This document shows, piece after piece, positions 19,220 through 28,745 of a stretch of DNA of 64,000 bases. Under the pieces are notes generated by a model. It was not told the origin of the DNA. It saw only the letters and a list, made by a program, of their open reading frames with translations, and did not search any database. Every line of letters begins with the position of its first letter. Within the stretch, counting starts at the first letter, position 1. This stretch comes from Thalassospira lucentensis. GTDB taxonomy: Bacteria > Pseudomonadota > Alphaproteobacteria > Rhodospirillales > Thalassospiraceae. The stretch is taken from positions 124,001-188,000 of the forward strand of contig NZ_LPVY01000011.1 of the NCBI RefSeq assembly GCF_001613805.1, read 5' to 3'. Made by a program: the position numbers and the translations under genes.

Positions 19220-19440
19220 AAAGCAGCTTTGCAACCGCACAAAAAATACCCGGCCGGAAGGCTGTTCAATGCTTCCATTCATGATAGATTGCGCGTTGAA
19301 AATGCTATGATTGGCAGCGTCTGATGGCGGACCCACCGCGCCCGACGTCATTGTACGGATGGTGAAATTACCGGAAAATAACCATCTTTACCGGTAATTC
19401 AGCCTTTTACCTTATTTCGTGTACCTTACTTCGTGGGATT

Positions 19441-21033
19441 ATGATTGTGACTGTATCAAATACCGTAAAGCGCCCGCGTCCGGTGGTGCTGTGCATTCTG
19501 GATGGCTGGGGTTATCGCGAGGAAAGCAAGGACAATGCGGTTGCATTGGCCAATACCCCTGTTTGGGACGCGCTTTATGCCAATAATCCGACCGGCTTTT
19601 TAAAGGCTTGCGGTCTGGATGTCGGCCTGCCCGAAGGGCAGATGGGCAATTCGGAAGTCGGCCATATGAATCTGGGTGCCGGTCGGGTTGTGATGCAGGA
19701 ACTGCCGAAAATTGATGACGCGGTCAAAACCGGTTTGATTGCCGAAACCGACACGGTCAAAAAAGTCATCGTCAAGCTTAAAGAAAGTGGTGGTGTTTGT
19801 CATATCGCAGGGCTTCTGTCCGAAGGTGGGGTGCATTCCCATCAGGCCCATATGGCAGCCCTTGCCAAAATCATCGCATCAGCCGGTGTGCCGGTAAAAA
19901 TCCATGCCTATCTGGATGGCCGCGATACCGCGCCCAAAAGTGCAGCCAAATTCCTTGAAAAATTCCGCTCCCTGATTGGCGATGCCAATGTTGAAATCGT
20001 GACCGTCACCGGGCGTTATTACGCGATGGATCGCGACAACCGCTGGGAACGTGTCAGCCAAGCCTACTTCACGATGGTGCAGGGCAAGAATTACGCCGAT
20101 GGCCGGATCGCCAAAAGTGCCGAAACCGCGATCAAGGCGGCCTATGATGCCGATACCACGGATGAATTCGTTCTGCCGACCGTAATTGGCGATTATGACG
20201 GCATGAAAGATGGCGACGGACTTTTGATGACCAATTTCCGCGCCGACCGCGCGCGTGAAATTCTGGCCGCCATTTGCGCACCGGACTTTGACGGCTTTGA
20301 CCGTGGCACCCCGATCAAATTCGCCGTACAGGCCGGCATGGTCGAATATTCGTCCGACCATGCGAAATATATGGATGCGATCTATCCGCCGCAGGTGTTG
20401 CCAAATATCTTTGGCGAAGTTGTTTCCAGGGCAGGCATGAAACAGTTGCGCATTGCGGAAACCGAAAAATATCCGCATGTATCCTTCTTCTTTAACGGCG
20501 GCGAAGAACAGGTTTTCGAAGGCGAAGACCGTATTCTGGTACCCTCGCCCAAGGTTGCGACCTATGATCTCCAGCCCGAAATGTCGGCCCCGGAAGTAAC
20601 CGAAAAGCTGGTGGCTGCTATCAGGGCAGAAACCTATGACGCGATCATTCTGAACTTTGCCAATCCCGACATGGTCGGCCATAGCGGCATTCTTTCAGCC
20701 GCCATGAAAGCCGCTGAAGCAGTTGATACCTGCCTTGGGCAGGTTGTTGATGCGGTTAAATCGGTGGGCGGTGTGATGTTCGTTACCGCTGATCACGGTA
20801 ATTGTGAGATGATGGTCGATCCGGAAACCGGTGAACCGCACACCGCACATACGCTTAATCTGGTGCCGACCATTCTGGTAAACGGGCCAGAAGGTGTCAC
20901 ACTGGAAAATGGCCGCCTTGCCGACGTGGCGCCAACGTTGCTTCAGCTTCTCGGCCTGCCGCAGCCCAAGGAAATGACCGGCAAACCGTTGATCAAGGGC
21001 TTGAAAGGGAATGATGCGCTTCTTGCGAGCTGA
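19441..21033 (+). CDS. gpmI: 2,3-bisphosphoglycerate-independent phosphoglycerate mutase
   Basis: GpmI interconverts 3- and 2-phosphoglycerate in glycolysis using two manganese ions. The 530-residue protein shows VVLCILDGWGYRE at about 15-27, the catalytic Ser in GNSEVGHMNLGAGRVV near 75-90, MTNFRADRARE near 263 and VTADHGNCEM near 450. The start at 19441 is the first ATG in frame, with GTGGGA just upstream. The 3' end overlaps the next gene by about 20 bases. Confidence 0.96.
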   Translation: MIVTVSNTVKRPRPVVLCILDGWGYREESKDNAVALANTPVWDALYANNPTGFLKACGLDVGLPEGQMGNSEVGHMNLGAGRVVMQELPKIDDAVKTGLIAETDTVKKVIVKLKESGGVCHIAGLLSEGGVHSHQAHMAALAKIIASAGVPVKIHAYLDGRDTAPKSAAKFLEKFRSLIGDANVEIVTVTGRYYAMDRDNRWERVSQAYFTMVQGKNYADGRIAKSAETAIKAAYDADTTDEFVLPTVIGDYDGMKDGDGLLMTNFRADRAREILAAICAPDFDGFDRGTPIKFAVQAGMVEYSSDHAKYMDAIYPPQVLPNIFGEVVSRAGMKQLRIAETEKYPHVSFFFNGGEEQVFEGEDRILVPSPKVATYDLQPEMSAPEVTEKLVAAIRAETYDAIILNFANPDMVGHSGILSAAMKAAEAVDTCLGQVVDAVKSVGGVMFVTADHGNCEMMVDPETGEPHTAHTLNLVPTILVNGPEGVTLENGRLADVAPTLLQLLGLPQPKEMTGKPLIKGLKGNDALLAS

Positions 21034-22360
21034 TCTGCGTTCCAGGACCGCCCTGCCTGCGCTGGCTGTGCTTGCAGCCATGATTGCGGGCGGGGCTGCG
21101 CCCTCTTTTGCGCAGTCGCTGCGCAAGGTCGACAGCCAGCTTGATAAACTTGAAAGCCAGTTGTCCGAACAACAGAAACAGGAAGAATTCCTGTCACGCA
21201 AATCGCGAGAGCTCTGGACCGAGGAACAGGCGCTTCAATCCGAAGCCATTTCGGTTGCCAGACGTGCCCAACGCCTTGAGACAAAGCTGACCGAGCTTGA
21301 AGACCAGCTTGCCGAACTTGAAATCCGCGAAAAGCGCGCCGCCACCAGCCTTGAAGACAAAGCCGGGCAATATGCCCGCATCCTGATGGCCCTGCAGCGG
21401 CTGTCGACCACTCCGCCAGAAGCCGTGATCGCCCTTCCGACCAGCCCGCAGGATACGTTGCGATCCGCGATCCTTCTGAAGGCCGCCTTGCCCGGCGTCG
21501 AACAGCATGCTCGTGATCTGCGGGCCGAACTTGAAGAAATCGGCACCCTTCGCGAAGACATCCGCACGCGCCGCAGCGAAATGGCATCCGCCACCGAAGA
21601 ATTACAGGCAGAACGCCAGTCATTAGCCGCTCTGCTTAACGAAAAGCGCAAACTGCGTTCGGAAACCGAGGCAGAGGCCAAAATGGCATCGCGCGCCGTC
21701 AATGAACTGGCGACCGAGGCAAAATCACTGGGCGATCTTCTGGAAAGCCTGAAAAAGCGGGCAGAAGGCGTTCCCGAACCCCGCATGAAACCGGAACGCC
21801 AGATTGCCAAACGTGAAGAGCCCAAACCTGCCCCGCCCCCATCGACCATTGCCAGAAACGAACCACCCGTCCCACCTGCCGAAAAGACGGCCCCGGCAAG
21901 CAAACCGTCAACCGCCCCCGATGAAGAAATGGCCGTTGGCAGTTCGATCACGCTGGCACACGGACAATTGCGTATGCCTGCAAGCGGGAAGGTCGTTACA
22001 CTGTTTGGCGAACGGTCCCGCGGACCGGACGGATTGGCGGTTACACATTCCAAAGGGATCGAGATCGATACGCGCCCAAACGCGCAAGTCGTATCCCCCT
22101 TTGACGGCAAAGTTGTATTCGCCGGGCCGTTCCGTGGCTATGGCCGCCTCTTGATTATCGAACACGGCGAAGGATACCATAGTCTTATCGCCGGTTTTGA
22201 TCGGCTCGACAGTGTGGTAGGACAGTATTTGTTGGCGGGCGAACCTGTTGGAATAATGGGTGAAATATCGCCTAAACTCTATCTGGAGATGCGCCATGAC
22301 GGCGAAGCGGTCAATCCGCTTCCCTGGCTGGCCTCGAAAAACGGCAAGGTAAGTGGATGA
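21014..22360 (+). CDS. envC: EnvC-like murein hydrolase activator (degenerate M23 domain)
   Basis: EnvC-type proteins sit in the periplasm and switch on cell-wall amidases at division. A signal peptide ends near PSFAQ at residue 34. A long coiled coil with many KLESQL/LETKLTELEDQL-type heptads fills about 38-250, a Pro/Ala-rich linker follows, and a LytM domain occupies 310-440. In that domain the zinc-site H-x-H is replaced (GYHSLIAGFD) and the first site reads THSKGIEID, so it is probably not itself a peptidase. Two adjacent ATGs (21011 and 21014) lie inside the gpmI 3' end; 21014 is better spaced from AAAGGG. Confidence 0.88.
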   Translation: MRFLRADLRSRTALPALAVLAAMIAGGAAPSFAQSLRKVDSQLDKLESQLSEQQKQEEFLSRKSRELWTEEQALQSEAISVARRAQRLETKLTELEDQLAELEIREKRAATSLEDKAGQYARILMALQRLSTTPPEAVIALPTSPQDTLRSAILLKAALPGVEQHARDLRAELEEIGTLREDIRTRRSEMASATEELQAERQSLAALLNEKRKLRSETEAEAKMASRAVNELATEAKSLGDLLESLKKRAEGVPEPRMKPERQIAKREEPKPAPPPSTIARNEPPVPPAEKTAPASKPSTAPDEEMAVGSSITLAHGQLRMPASGKVVTLFGERSRGPDGLAVTHSKGIEIDTRPNAQVVSPFDGKVVFAGPFRGYGRLLIIEHGEGYHSLIAGFDRLDSVVGQYLLAGEPVGIMGEISPKLYLEMRHDGEAVNPLPWLASKNGKVSG

Positions 22361-23661
22361 AAACCTCTCGATTGGCAGTATTCGCACTCGCTACCGGCAT
22401 GACTTTGGGCCTTGCTTCGCCCGCGCTGGCGCAATCTTCACCAACAACTTCGGCCGAAACCTATCGGCTGCTGAACCTGTTTGGCGATGTGTTTGAACAG
22501 GTGAAATCGAAATATGTCGAGGAAGTCGATGACAAGCAGCTCATCGAAGCTGCGATCAACGGCATGCTCACATCGCTTGATCCGCATTCCTCATATCTGA
22601 ATATGGATAATTTCGAGGAAATGCAGGTTGATACCCGCGGCGAGTTTGGCGGGCTTGGCATCGAAGTCACCATGGAAGAGGGCTTTGTCAAAGTCATTTC
22701 CCCGATTTATGACACGCCAGCCGAAAAAGCCGGTTTGCAGCCGGGCGATTACATCACCCATATCGACGGCACACCGATCCGGGGCCTTGGCCTGAACGAG
22801 GCAGTCGAGATGATGCGCGGCAAGGTCAATACCGATATCCGCCTGACCATCATGCGCAAGGGCGAAGCCGCACCGTTTGACGTGACGCTGACCCGGGCCG
22901 TGATCAAAATCCAGTCGGTCCGCTCCGAAGCAAAAGACGATGTCGGATATATCCGCATCACCAAATTCAACGAACAGACCTATAGCGGCCTGCAACGCGC
23001 GATCACCGATATGCGCGATCAGATCGGCCCGGAAATGAAGGGCCTCGTGATTGATCTGCGCAACAATCCGGGTGGATTGCTTGATCAGGCGATTTCGGTT
23101 TCGGATGCGTTCCTAGACAAGGGTGAAATCGTATCAACCCGTCCGCGCGATACCGAAAACACCGAACGTTACAACGCCCGTCCGGGTGATCTTGCCGACG
23201 GTCTTCCGATGATTGTATTGGTCAATGATGGTTCGGCATCCGCATCGGAAATCGTTGCCGGCGCCCTTCAGGATCACCGCCGGGCGGTCATCATGGGAAC
23301 GCGCAGCTTTGGCAAGGGATCGGTTCAGACCATCCTGCCGATGCCGGGCAACGTGGCACTTCGTCTGACCACAGCGCGCTATTACACGCCGTCGGGTAAG
23401 TCGATTCAGGAAGTCGGCATTGTGCCTGACATCATCGTACCGCAAGCACGTGTCGAGAGCATCGAAGCCGCCCAGCGCCGGTCCGAAGCCGACCTTAACG
23501 GTGCCTTGCGCAACGAGGACGAAACCATCAGCAATGCTGAAAGCGATGCAAATGATCGCCGCAGTGCCGCCGAGGAAATCGCGCTGGAGGATTATCAGCT
23601 GTCACGTGCACTTGACATGATCCGGGGCATTGCCCTGTTCGCACCCCGCCCGCAAGGGTGA
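22357..23661 (+). CDS. ctpA: C-terminal processing protease (S41 family)
   Basis: A periplasmic serine protease with a signal peptide ending LAQSS at about residue 28. A PDZ domain lies at about 85-170 (GFVKVISPIYDTPAEKAGLQPGDYI). The S41 core has LRNNPGGLLDQA near 232, catalytic Ser in NDGSASASEIVAGAL near 291 and Lys in GTRSFGKGSVQT near 317. Such proteases trim lipoproteins and peptidoglycan enzymes. The start overlaps the envC stop by four bases, so it is translationally coupled to the amidase activator. Confidence 0.95.
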   Translation: MKTSRLAVFALATGMTLGLASPALAQSSPTTSAETYRLLNLFGDVFEQVKSKYVEEVDDKQLIEAAINGMLTSLDPHSSYLNMDNFEEMQVDTRGEFGGLGIEVTMEEGFVKVISPIYDTPAEKAGLQPGDYITHIDGTPIRGLGLNEAVEMMRGKVNTDIRLTIMRKGEAAPFDVTLTRAVIKIQSVRSEAKDDVGYIRITKFNEQTYSGLQRAITDMRDQIGPEMKGLVIDLRNNPGGLLDQAISVSDAFLDKGEIVSTRPRDTENTERYNARPGDLADGLPMIVLVNDGSASASEIVAGALQDHRRAVIMGTRSFGKGSVQTILPMPGNVALRLTTARYYTPSGKSIQEVGIVPDIIVPQARVESIEAAQRRSEADLNGALRNEDETISNAESDANDRRSAAEEIALEDYQLSRALDMIRGIALFAPRPQG

Positions 23662-23696
23662 GGTGCGAACCGAATACCGAAAGAGACTGACCTTTC

Positions 23697-25229
23697 GTGA
23701 TCAGGAAACTCATAAAATCCTTGCGGTTTGGCCGAAAGAAGGAACGGGATCCTCTCGATGACATGGGCGATGAAGAAACAGAAGATGTTTCAAACACCCT
23801 GTCTGACGAGGATCTTCCCTTTAACGAGCTGCCGATTGAGGTCCAGTGGGAACGCCTGCCCAAGCGTCCGCCATCGCGGCGCTGGTGGTTGTCCAAGCTC
23901 CTGATCGTTGCCCTGTTTCTAAGCCCCATCGGGGCCGCGGCAATTGGCCTGATCCCGATCCTTGATCCAGAAACCGGATGGCGGCTGTTCCATCTGGGCA
24001 GCCCGAAAACAATCGCTGCTGTTCCCGGTTCCGAACGCGAACTTCAGGAAGAAATCGCCAAGGGCGTGCGTGACGTTGAAGAACGCACCCGTGCCGAGCA
24101 GGAGGCCCTTGCCAATGCCGGCACCAACCAGTCCGGCGAACCGCAAAATGCAGAAGACATTGCCAAACAGCTTGAAGGCGTTGCAGATCTGGTTGGAACA
24201 CCGGGACAGGATGGCACGACCGAAGGCAGCACAACACCGACCCCCGAAGAACTTGCAGCCCTTGCCGAGGAAGGCGCACTTGATCAGCCCATAGAGCCAG
24301 ATCCCTTGCGCCCGGCCCCCATTCCCGGTCTGGATGAGGAAGGCAGCTTTGGGCGCATTCCGCGAATTGCCGATGATGGCACGACGCCGTTTGATGCTTA
24401 TAAACGCCCGTTTGACGCGGTTGAAGGCCAACCCTATGTCGGTATCATTGTCACCGGTATCGGCCTGAATAGTGACAGAACACAGGCCGCAATCGAAGAT
24501 TTGCCGCTGAACATTTCGCTGGCGCTGTCACCCTATTCGAACAATCTGCCCGAGGTCGCAGCCAATGCAAGGGCGATGGGTCACGAAGTATTCTTGCAGT
24601 TGCCGATGGAGCCAATCGACTTCCCGCTGTCCGATCCCGGTCCGCGTGCGCTTCTGACCAGCCTTCCGGAAGGTGAAAACCTTGTCAGGCTGGAATGGTT
24701 GCTGGCGCGGTTCCCCGGCTATGCTGGTGTGGTCAGTTATCTTGGATCAAAGTTTGGCAGCCTTGACAGTGCCATCCGCCCGGTTATCGAGTTCATCGAC
24801 CGGACGGGCCTGATGTATGTTGAAGGCACGAATTCAGGATCGATCAGTCTTGGCGCACAACTGGCATCGAATGCCGATACCCCGAATGCCATAGGCAATA
24901 TCATGATCGACGAAATACCAAGCCGACGGCAAATTGACGCCCGCCTGAACGATCTGGTTGAGCAGGCAAAAAGCAATGGTGTCGCCATCGGGATCGCGCA
25001 ATCCTATCCGGTCACCATTCAGCGCCTTCGCAACTGGTCGGCACGGCTTGCGCGTCAAGGGGTTCAGCTTGCACCGGTTTCGGCCCTTGCAAAGATGCAG
25101 GTCACACCGCAATCTGCGGTCGAGGCGGAAGCCGCCCGGCGTGAAGCGGCACTGGCCGAAGAACGTGCGCAGCAGAATGCCGCCCCGGAAGATACCGGCG
25201 ACGGTGCAAATGAAACAATCGAGAATTGA
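23697..25229 (+). CDS. Divergent polysaccharide deacetylase family protein
   Basis: The 510-residue protein has a cytoplasmic N-terminus of about 60 residues, one membrane helix (SKLLIVALFLSPIGAAAIGL) and a low-complexity periplasmic linker of about 140 residues. The deacetylase-like domain covers about 245-480 (PYVGIIVTGIGLNSDRTQAA, HEVFLQLPMEP). The family keeps the NodB fold but has lost the usual metal triad. It is regularly found behind ctpA in alphaproteobacteria. The GTG start at 23697 is only weakly supported by a distant AAAGAG. The true start could lie further in. Confidence 0.85.
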   Translation: MIRKLIKSLRFGRKKERDPLDDMGDEETEDVSNTLSDEDLPFNELPIEVQWERLPKRPPSRRWWLSKLLIVALFLSPIGAAAIGLIPILDPETGWRLFHLGSPKTIAAVPGSERELQEEIAKGVRDVEERTRAEQEALANAGTNQSGEPQNAEDIAKQLEGVADLVGTPGQDGTTEGSTTPTPEELAALAEEGALDQPIEPDPLRPAPIPGLDEEGSFGRIPRIADDGTTPFDAYKRPFDAVEGQPYVGIIVTGIGLNSDRTQAAIEDLPLNISLALSPYSNNLPEVAANARAMGHEVFLQLPMEPIDFPLSDPGPRALLTSLPEGENLVRLEWLLARFPGYAGVVSYLGSKFGSLDSAIRPVIEFIDRTGLMYVEGTNSGSISLGAQLASNADTPNAIGNIMIDEIPSRRQIDARLNDLVEQAKSNGVAIGIAQSYPVTIQRLRNWSARLARQGVQLAPVSALAKMQVTPQSAVEAEAARREAALAEERAQQNAAPEDTGDGANETIEN

Positions 25230-25267
25230 CGGCATAGCTGACGCGTAAACGCGGACAGGGGGTAAAA

Positions 25268-25843
25268 ATGGCCAAGAAATCAGGTAGCAAGTCGAAGAAA
25301 GCTGCCAAGCCGGACAAGGATCAGCCGATCGAAAGTACCGGCGGAGCTGGCCTGACAGCGGAAGATTTACCTTATCGTCCATGCGTCGGGATTGCGCTGT
25401 TCAATGATGACGGACAGGTCTGGATCGGCAACCGGATCGGATTTGAAGGAGCATGGCAATTGCCGCAGGGCGGCATCGACGACGGCGAAACCGCAGAACA
25501 GGCCGCACGGCGCGAGCTGTCCGAGGAAATCGGAACCGACAGGGCAGACATCATTGCCGAAACCCCCGACTGGCTCACCTATGACCTGCCCGACCATCTG
25601 ATCGGCAAGGCATTTGGAGGCAAATATCGTGGCCAGAAACAGAAATGGTTCGCCATGCGCTTTACCGGCAAGGAAAAACATATCAAAATCGATGTGCCTC
25701 ATCCCGAATTCGACGCGTGGCGCTGGACCGATTTCGGAACTTTGCCCGATCTGATCGTGCCGTTCAAAAGACCGGTTTATTTGCAACTGGTCGAAATCTT
25801 TCGTGATGTACCTCAAAGAATTCGAAATTCGGGGACGGCATAA
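25268..25843 (+). CDS. rppH: RNA 5' pyrophosphohydrolase
   Basis: RppH removes pyrophosphate from mRNA 5' ends and so starts decay. The Nudix box GGIDDGETAEQAARRELSEE at about 72-91 is complete, with the Glu residues that bind metal. QKQKWFAMRF near 118 and WRWTDFGTLPDLIVPFKRPVY near 155 match the RppH subgroup. The N-terminus has an extra lysine-rich 35 residues. The start follows GGGGG. This is the last gene of the envC-ctpA-deacetylase-rppH run. Confidence 0.94.
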   Translation: MAKKSGSKSKKAAKPDKDQPIESTGGAGLTAEDLPYRPCVGIALFNDDGQVWIGNRIGFEGAWQLPQGGIDDGETAEQAARRELSEEIGTDRADIIAETPDWLTYDLPDHLIGKAFGGKYRGQKQKWFAMRFTGKEKHIKIDVPHPEFDAWRWTDFGTLPDLIVPFKRPVYLQLVEIFRDVPQRIRNSGTA

Positions 25844-25859
25844 GACGCCACGTTATTTC

Positions 25860-25887
25860 TTGATCACTGCGCGCAAAGCGCTAGATT
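25860..25887 (+). promoter_or_regulatory. Candidate promoter for the small membrane protein gene
   Basis: TTGATC at 25860-25865 and TAGATT at 25882-25887 are separated by 16 bases, with the self-complementary GCGCGCAAAGCGC between them. The start codon is about 40 bases downstream. Confidence 0.4.
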
Positions 25888-25929
25888 GCAGAAAATCAAG
25901 ATACATCAGAAGTTTAGAGGAGTTCTAAG

Positions 25930-26121
25930 ATGGGTGCAGATCGCTTGATCTTCGGTGTTCTGACGATCGTGGTAGGTCTTTTTGGCCTGTTCTATGCCTC
26001 GGGTTCGCTTGACGGCTACTCGTATTTTGTTGGTCTGGCACTGTTCATCGGGGCGGTGCTGTTCATGTTCCAGTTGATCAAGGGACATTATGACCAGCAG
26101 GAAAAGGACTCCCATAAGTAA
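25930..26121 (+). CDS. Small two-helix membrane protein
   Basis: A 63-residue protein behind a strong GAGGAG site. Residues 6-27 (LIFGVLTIVVGLFGLFYA) and 33-50 (FVGLALFIGAVLFMFQLI) are hydrophobic helices joined by a short polar turn. The tail HYDQQEKDSHK is charged and probably cytoplasmic. I recognise no family. The clear ribosome-binding site, a possible own promoter and normal base usage support a real gene. Confidence 0.75.
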   Translation: MGADRLIFGVLTIVVGLFGLFYASGSLDGYSYFVGLALFIGAVLFMFQLIKGHYDQQEKDSHK

Positions 26122-26165
26122 CGCCGAAACGGTTCGCATCGCCTTAAAGGTTTTCTTTCAGGACC

Positions 26166-26993
26166 ATGCGCGGTATGGATCAGGGTATGACCAATACACA
26201 CTGGGATCCCGTTCGCTACGGCCTGTTTGGCGATGAACGCCGCCGCCCGGCCAAAGATTTGATCGCCCGCCTGCCCAAGCCGGCAGATGGCTTTGTACCG
26301 CGTCACATTGTCGACCTTGGCTGCGGACCGGGTTCAATCACCGCATTGCTAGATCAGGCGTATCGGACACCAGAAAATCCCGATGTCCGTATTGTCGGGA
26401 TTGATTCATCATCGGAAATGCTCGAAACCGCCAGCACACGCGGTGAAAATATAGAATGGCAACAGGCTGATATCGCGCAATGGGAGCCTGACGAGCCAAT
26501 CGATATCCTGTTTTCCAATGCCGCCCTGCAATGGGTTCCCGAACATGCAAAACTGTTCCCGCGGCTGACACGATTTTTACGACCCGGCGGCTTGTTGGCC
26601 ATTCAGGTGCCGAACAATTTCCTGGCCCCCAGTCATCAGCTGATTGGCGAAGCCGGAATTGAATGGCGCGATGCCGTTGCCGAAGCAACCCAGCAAATCC
26701 GGATCATGCGGCCAGGCGACTATTTCGATGTTCTTTCCCCGGACTGTGATGCCATTGATCTTTGGCAGACCCAGTATTGCCATGTCTTGCATGGTGAAGA
26801 CCCGGTGTTTGACTGGACCTCGTCAACCGCCTTGCGGCCGGTTCTGGCCGCCCTGCCCGACGATGATGCGCGCGCCGCATTTTGCGAAAAATACAAAACC
26901 CGCTTGAAACAGGTCTATCCCCCGCGTGAAGATGGCATCACCCTGTTTCCGTTCAACCGGTTATTCATGATTGCCCGCAAACGCGACGCCTAA
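26166..26993 (+). CDS. tam: Trans-aconitate 2-methyltransferase
   Basis: Tam methylates trans-aconitate, an inhibitor of the TCA cycle, with SAM. The 275-residue protein contains HWDPVRYGLFGDERRRPAKDL at the start, the SAM loop VDLGCGPGSITALL near 44 and LFSNAALQWVPEH near 116, all close to the E. coli family pattern. Three in-frame ATGs (26166, 26175, 26187) compete. Family length favours 26187, while spacing from AGGA does not decide it. Confidence 0.9.
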   Translation: MRGMDQGMTNTHWDPVRYGLFGDERRRPAKDLIARLPKPADGFVPRHIVDLGCGPGSITALLDQAYRTPENPDVRIVGIDSSSEMLETASTRGENIEWQQADIAQWEPDEPIDILFSNAALQWVPEHAKLFPRLTRFLRPGGLLAIQVPNNFLAPSHQLIGEAGIEWRDAVAEATQQIRIMRPGDYFDVLSPDCDAIDLWQTQYCHVLHGEDPVFDWTSSTALRPVLAALPDDDARAAFCEKYKTRLKQVYPPREDGITLFPFNRLFMIARKRDA

Positions 26994-27037
26994 GTCCGAC
27001 ACGCCGTTTTATTGGCGGGCATCCGAAGGAGCAATCC

Positions 27038-27874
27038 ATGCCCGCCTTTCGTGATCATTTTATTCCCTGCTGCGGTTATGAAGTTCATGTCCGGACATGG
27101 GGCACACCGGATAAACCGGCCCTTGTCATGAGCCACGGTCTGGCGCGGCTGGCCGATGATTTCGATCATGTAGCCCCGCATTTCACCGATTCCTATTTCG
27201 TCCTGTGCCCATCCATGATCGGACGCGGGCTTTCCGGGTGGGCCAGGAATCCCGACAGCGAATATACCCTGCCTTTCTACGTCGCACAGACGTTTGAAAT
27301 GCTTGAATATTTCAAAATTTCAAGCTGCAAATGGATCGGCACGTCGATGGGCGGGCTGATCGGGCTTGCCGTTACAGCCGAAGCTGCCGGATGGATCGAA
27401 AAGCTGGTTTTAAACGATATCGGCCCGGAACTTGATCCGACCGCCGTTGCCCGCATCAAGTCATATGTCGGCACAACGCCCGAGTTCGAAACAATTCATG
27501 ATGTCGAGGAAATCGTCAAACTGGTCTATGCGCCGTTCGGGATCACTGACGAAGCCACATGGTCATTTATTTCTGCGCGTTCCGTCCGGCGCATGCCCAA
27601 CGGAAATTTCATGATGCATTACGATCCCGAAGTGATGCGCGTTTTTGCCGAACATATTGATTCCTTTGATGCCTGGGATCAATTCAACGCCCTTCCATGC
27701 CCCGTAATGCTGATCAGTGGTGCGAAATCTGATCTGATCCCGCCCGCTATCGTAAAAAAAATGCGGGAACAAAAACCGGAAATGCCGGTTTTAATAGTGG
27801 CAAATTGTGGTCACGCACCCCACTTGAATGACGAGGAACAGATAAAAGCCATCAAGGCGTTCCTCACCGACTGA
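27038..27874 (+). CDS. Alpha/beta hydrolase
   Basis: The 278-residue cytoplasmic protein has the nucleophile elbow GTSMGGLIGL near 104-113, with Ser as nucleophile, and a final catalytic-type His in VANCGHAPHLND near 259. The oxyanion region reads SHGLARLADDFDHVA near 34. Substrate cannot be told from sequence; esterases and C-C hydrolases share this pattern. The start at 27038 follows GAAGGAG. It lies 44 bases behind tam and may be cotranscribed. Confidence 0.85.
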   Translation: MPAFRDHFIPCCGYEVHVRTWGTPDKPALVMSHGLARLADDFDHVAPHFTDSYFVLCPSMIGRGLSGWARNPDSEYTLPFYVAQTFEMLEYFKISSCKWIGTSMGGLIGLAVTAEAAGWIEKLVLNDIGPELDPTAVARIKSYVGTTPEFETIHDVEEIVKLVYAPFGITDEATWSFISARSVRRMPNGNFMMHYDPEVMRVFAEHIDSFDAWDQFNALPCPVMLISGAKSDLIPPAIVKKMREQKPEMPVLIVANCGHAPHLNDEEQIKAIKAFLTD

Positions 27875-27957
27875 TAAAGCCGGGACCGGAAACATCCAGT
27901 ATTTGTTCGCACAAGGGGATGTGCATCAACTGGGATCAGGCTGTCGGGATACGAGGC

Positions 27958-28635
27958 ATGAATGTATCACGTCCAATAATGTGGCCGATTGCAAGCCTTG
28001 CAATTGCTGTGATGGCAAGCGGGTTTTCGCAAACGGCCCAAGCACAGTCGACACTAACTTCCACGCCAGATGAAACCGGTGTAACGATTGGCTTGCCCCA
28101 AATCGATGGCTCCCCCAATTCGCTGGTTCCCGGTATTTTACCGCCCGCATCCCCGGGTGGCATGCGCAACTATTTTTCCACGCGAGGCAATCGGGGGATC
28201 GTGCTGGGCGATTCCGAGGGTGACCAGTCCCTTTTCTGGCTTGAAATGGACAGCCAACCAACATCAAGCAACGGTATTGCCGCCCAGATTGGAATCGGTT
28301 TTGCGCCACGTCCCGATCTTGGCTTTGCCTTCGGCCCGGTTTTCGAATTGAATGGCCCGATTGGACAAAGTGCCAGCATCGGGTCGGGCAATGATTACGA
28401 TGTGACACCAACGCATCGTCCCGGTGGCGTTTACAGTCAGAACTTTTCAAGCAATCCTGCGGGAACAGATGATGCAGGCATTGCGGCAAGCCTGTCCTAC
28501 ATGCCGTTTCAGGATATCTGGATCGGATTGCACGGCCGTGTAACCAGCGACCTTTCATCAGGCCCCAATGCAGCAGAACCCGACCGGTTCGATGCAATGC
28601 TTGGCCTGACGGCGGGTTATCGTCTGGAATTCTGA
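27958..28635 (+). CDS. Hypothetical exported protein, possible outer-membrane beta-barrel
   Basis: The ATG at 27958 gives a signal peptide (SLAIAVMASGFSQTAQA) at its front. An earlier ATG at 27919 would add 13 residues ahead of it and is less likely. The 225-residue product is rich in Gly, Ser and alternating hydrophobic residues and ends in RLEF. A C-terminal Phe with alternating pattern (MLGLTAGYRLEF) is typical of outer-membrane barrels such as MipA-like proteins. The family is not certain. Confidence 0.6.
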   Translation: MNVSRPIMWPIASLAIAVMASGFSQTAQAQSTLTSTPDETGVTIGLPQIDGSPNSLVPGILPPASPGGMRNYFSTRGNRGIVLGDSEGDQSLFWLEMDSQPTSSNGIAAQIGIGFAPRPDLGFAFGPVFELNGPIGQSASIGSGNDYDVTPTHRPGGVYSQNFSSNPAGTDDAGIAASLSYMPFQDIWIGLHGRVTSDLSSGPNAAEPDRFDAMLGLTAGYRLEF

Positions 28636-28745
28636 GCCCGCTTTGAACCAATCCTGCACGCGATGCTCAATTACCCTTTTGTCAGCCCGAACGAGGCTGT
28701 ATGACTCGTAGGGTCAGGACTCATTAGGGAAAGACGACGCGAAGC

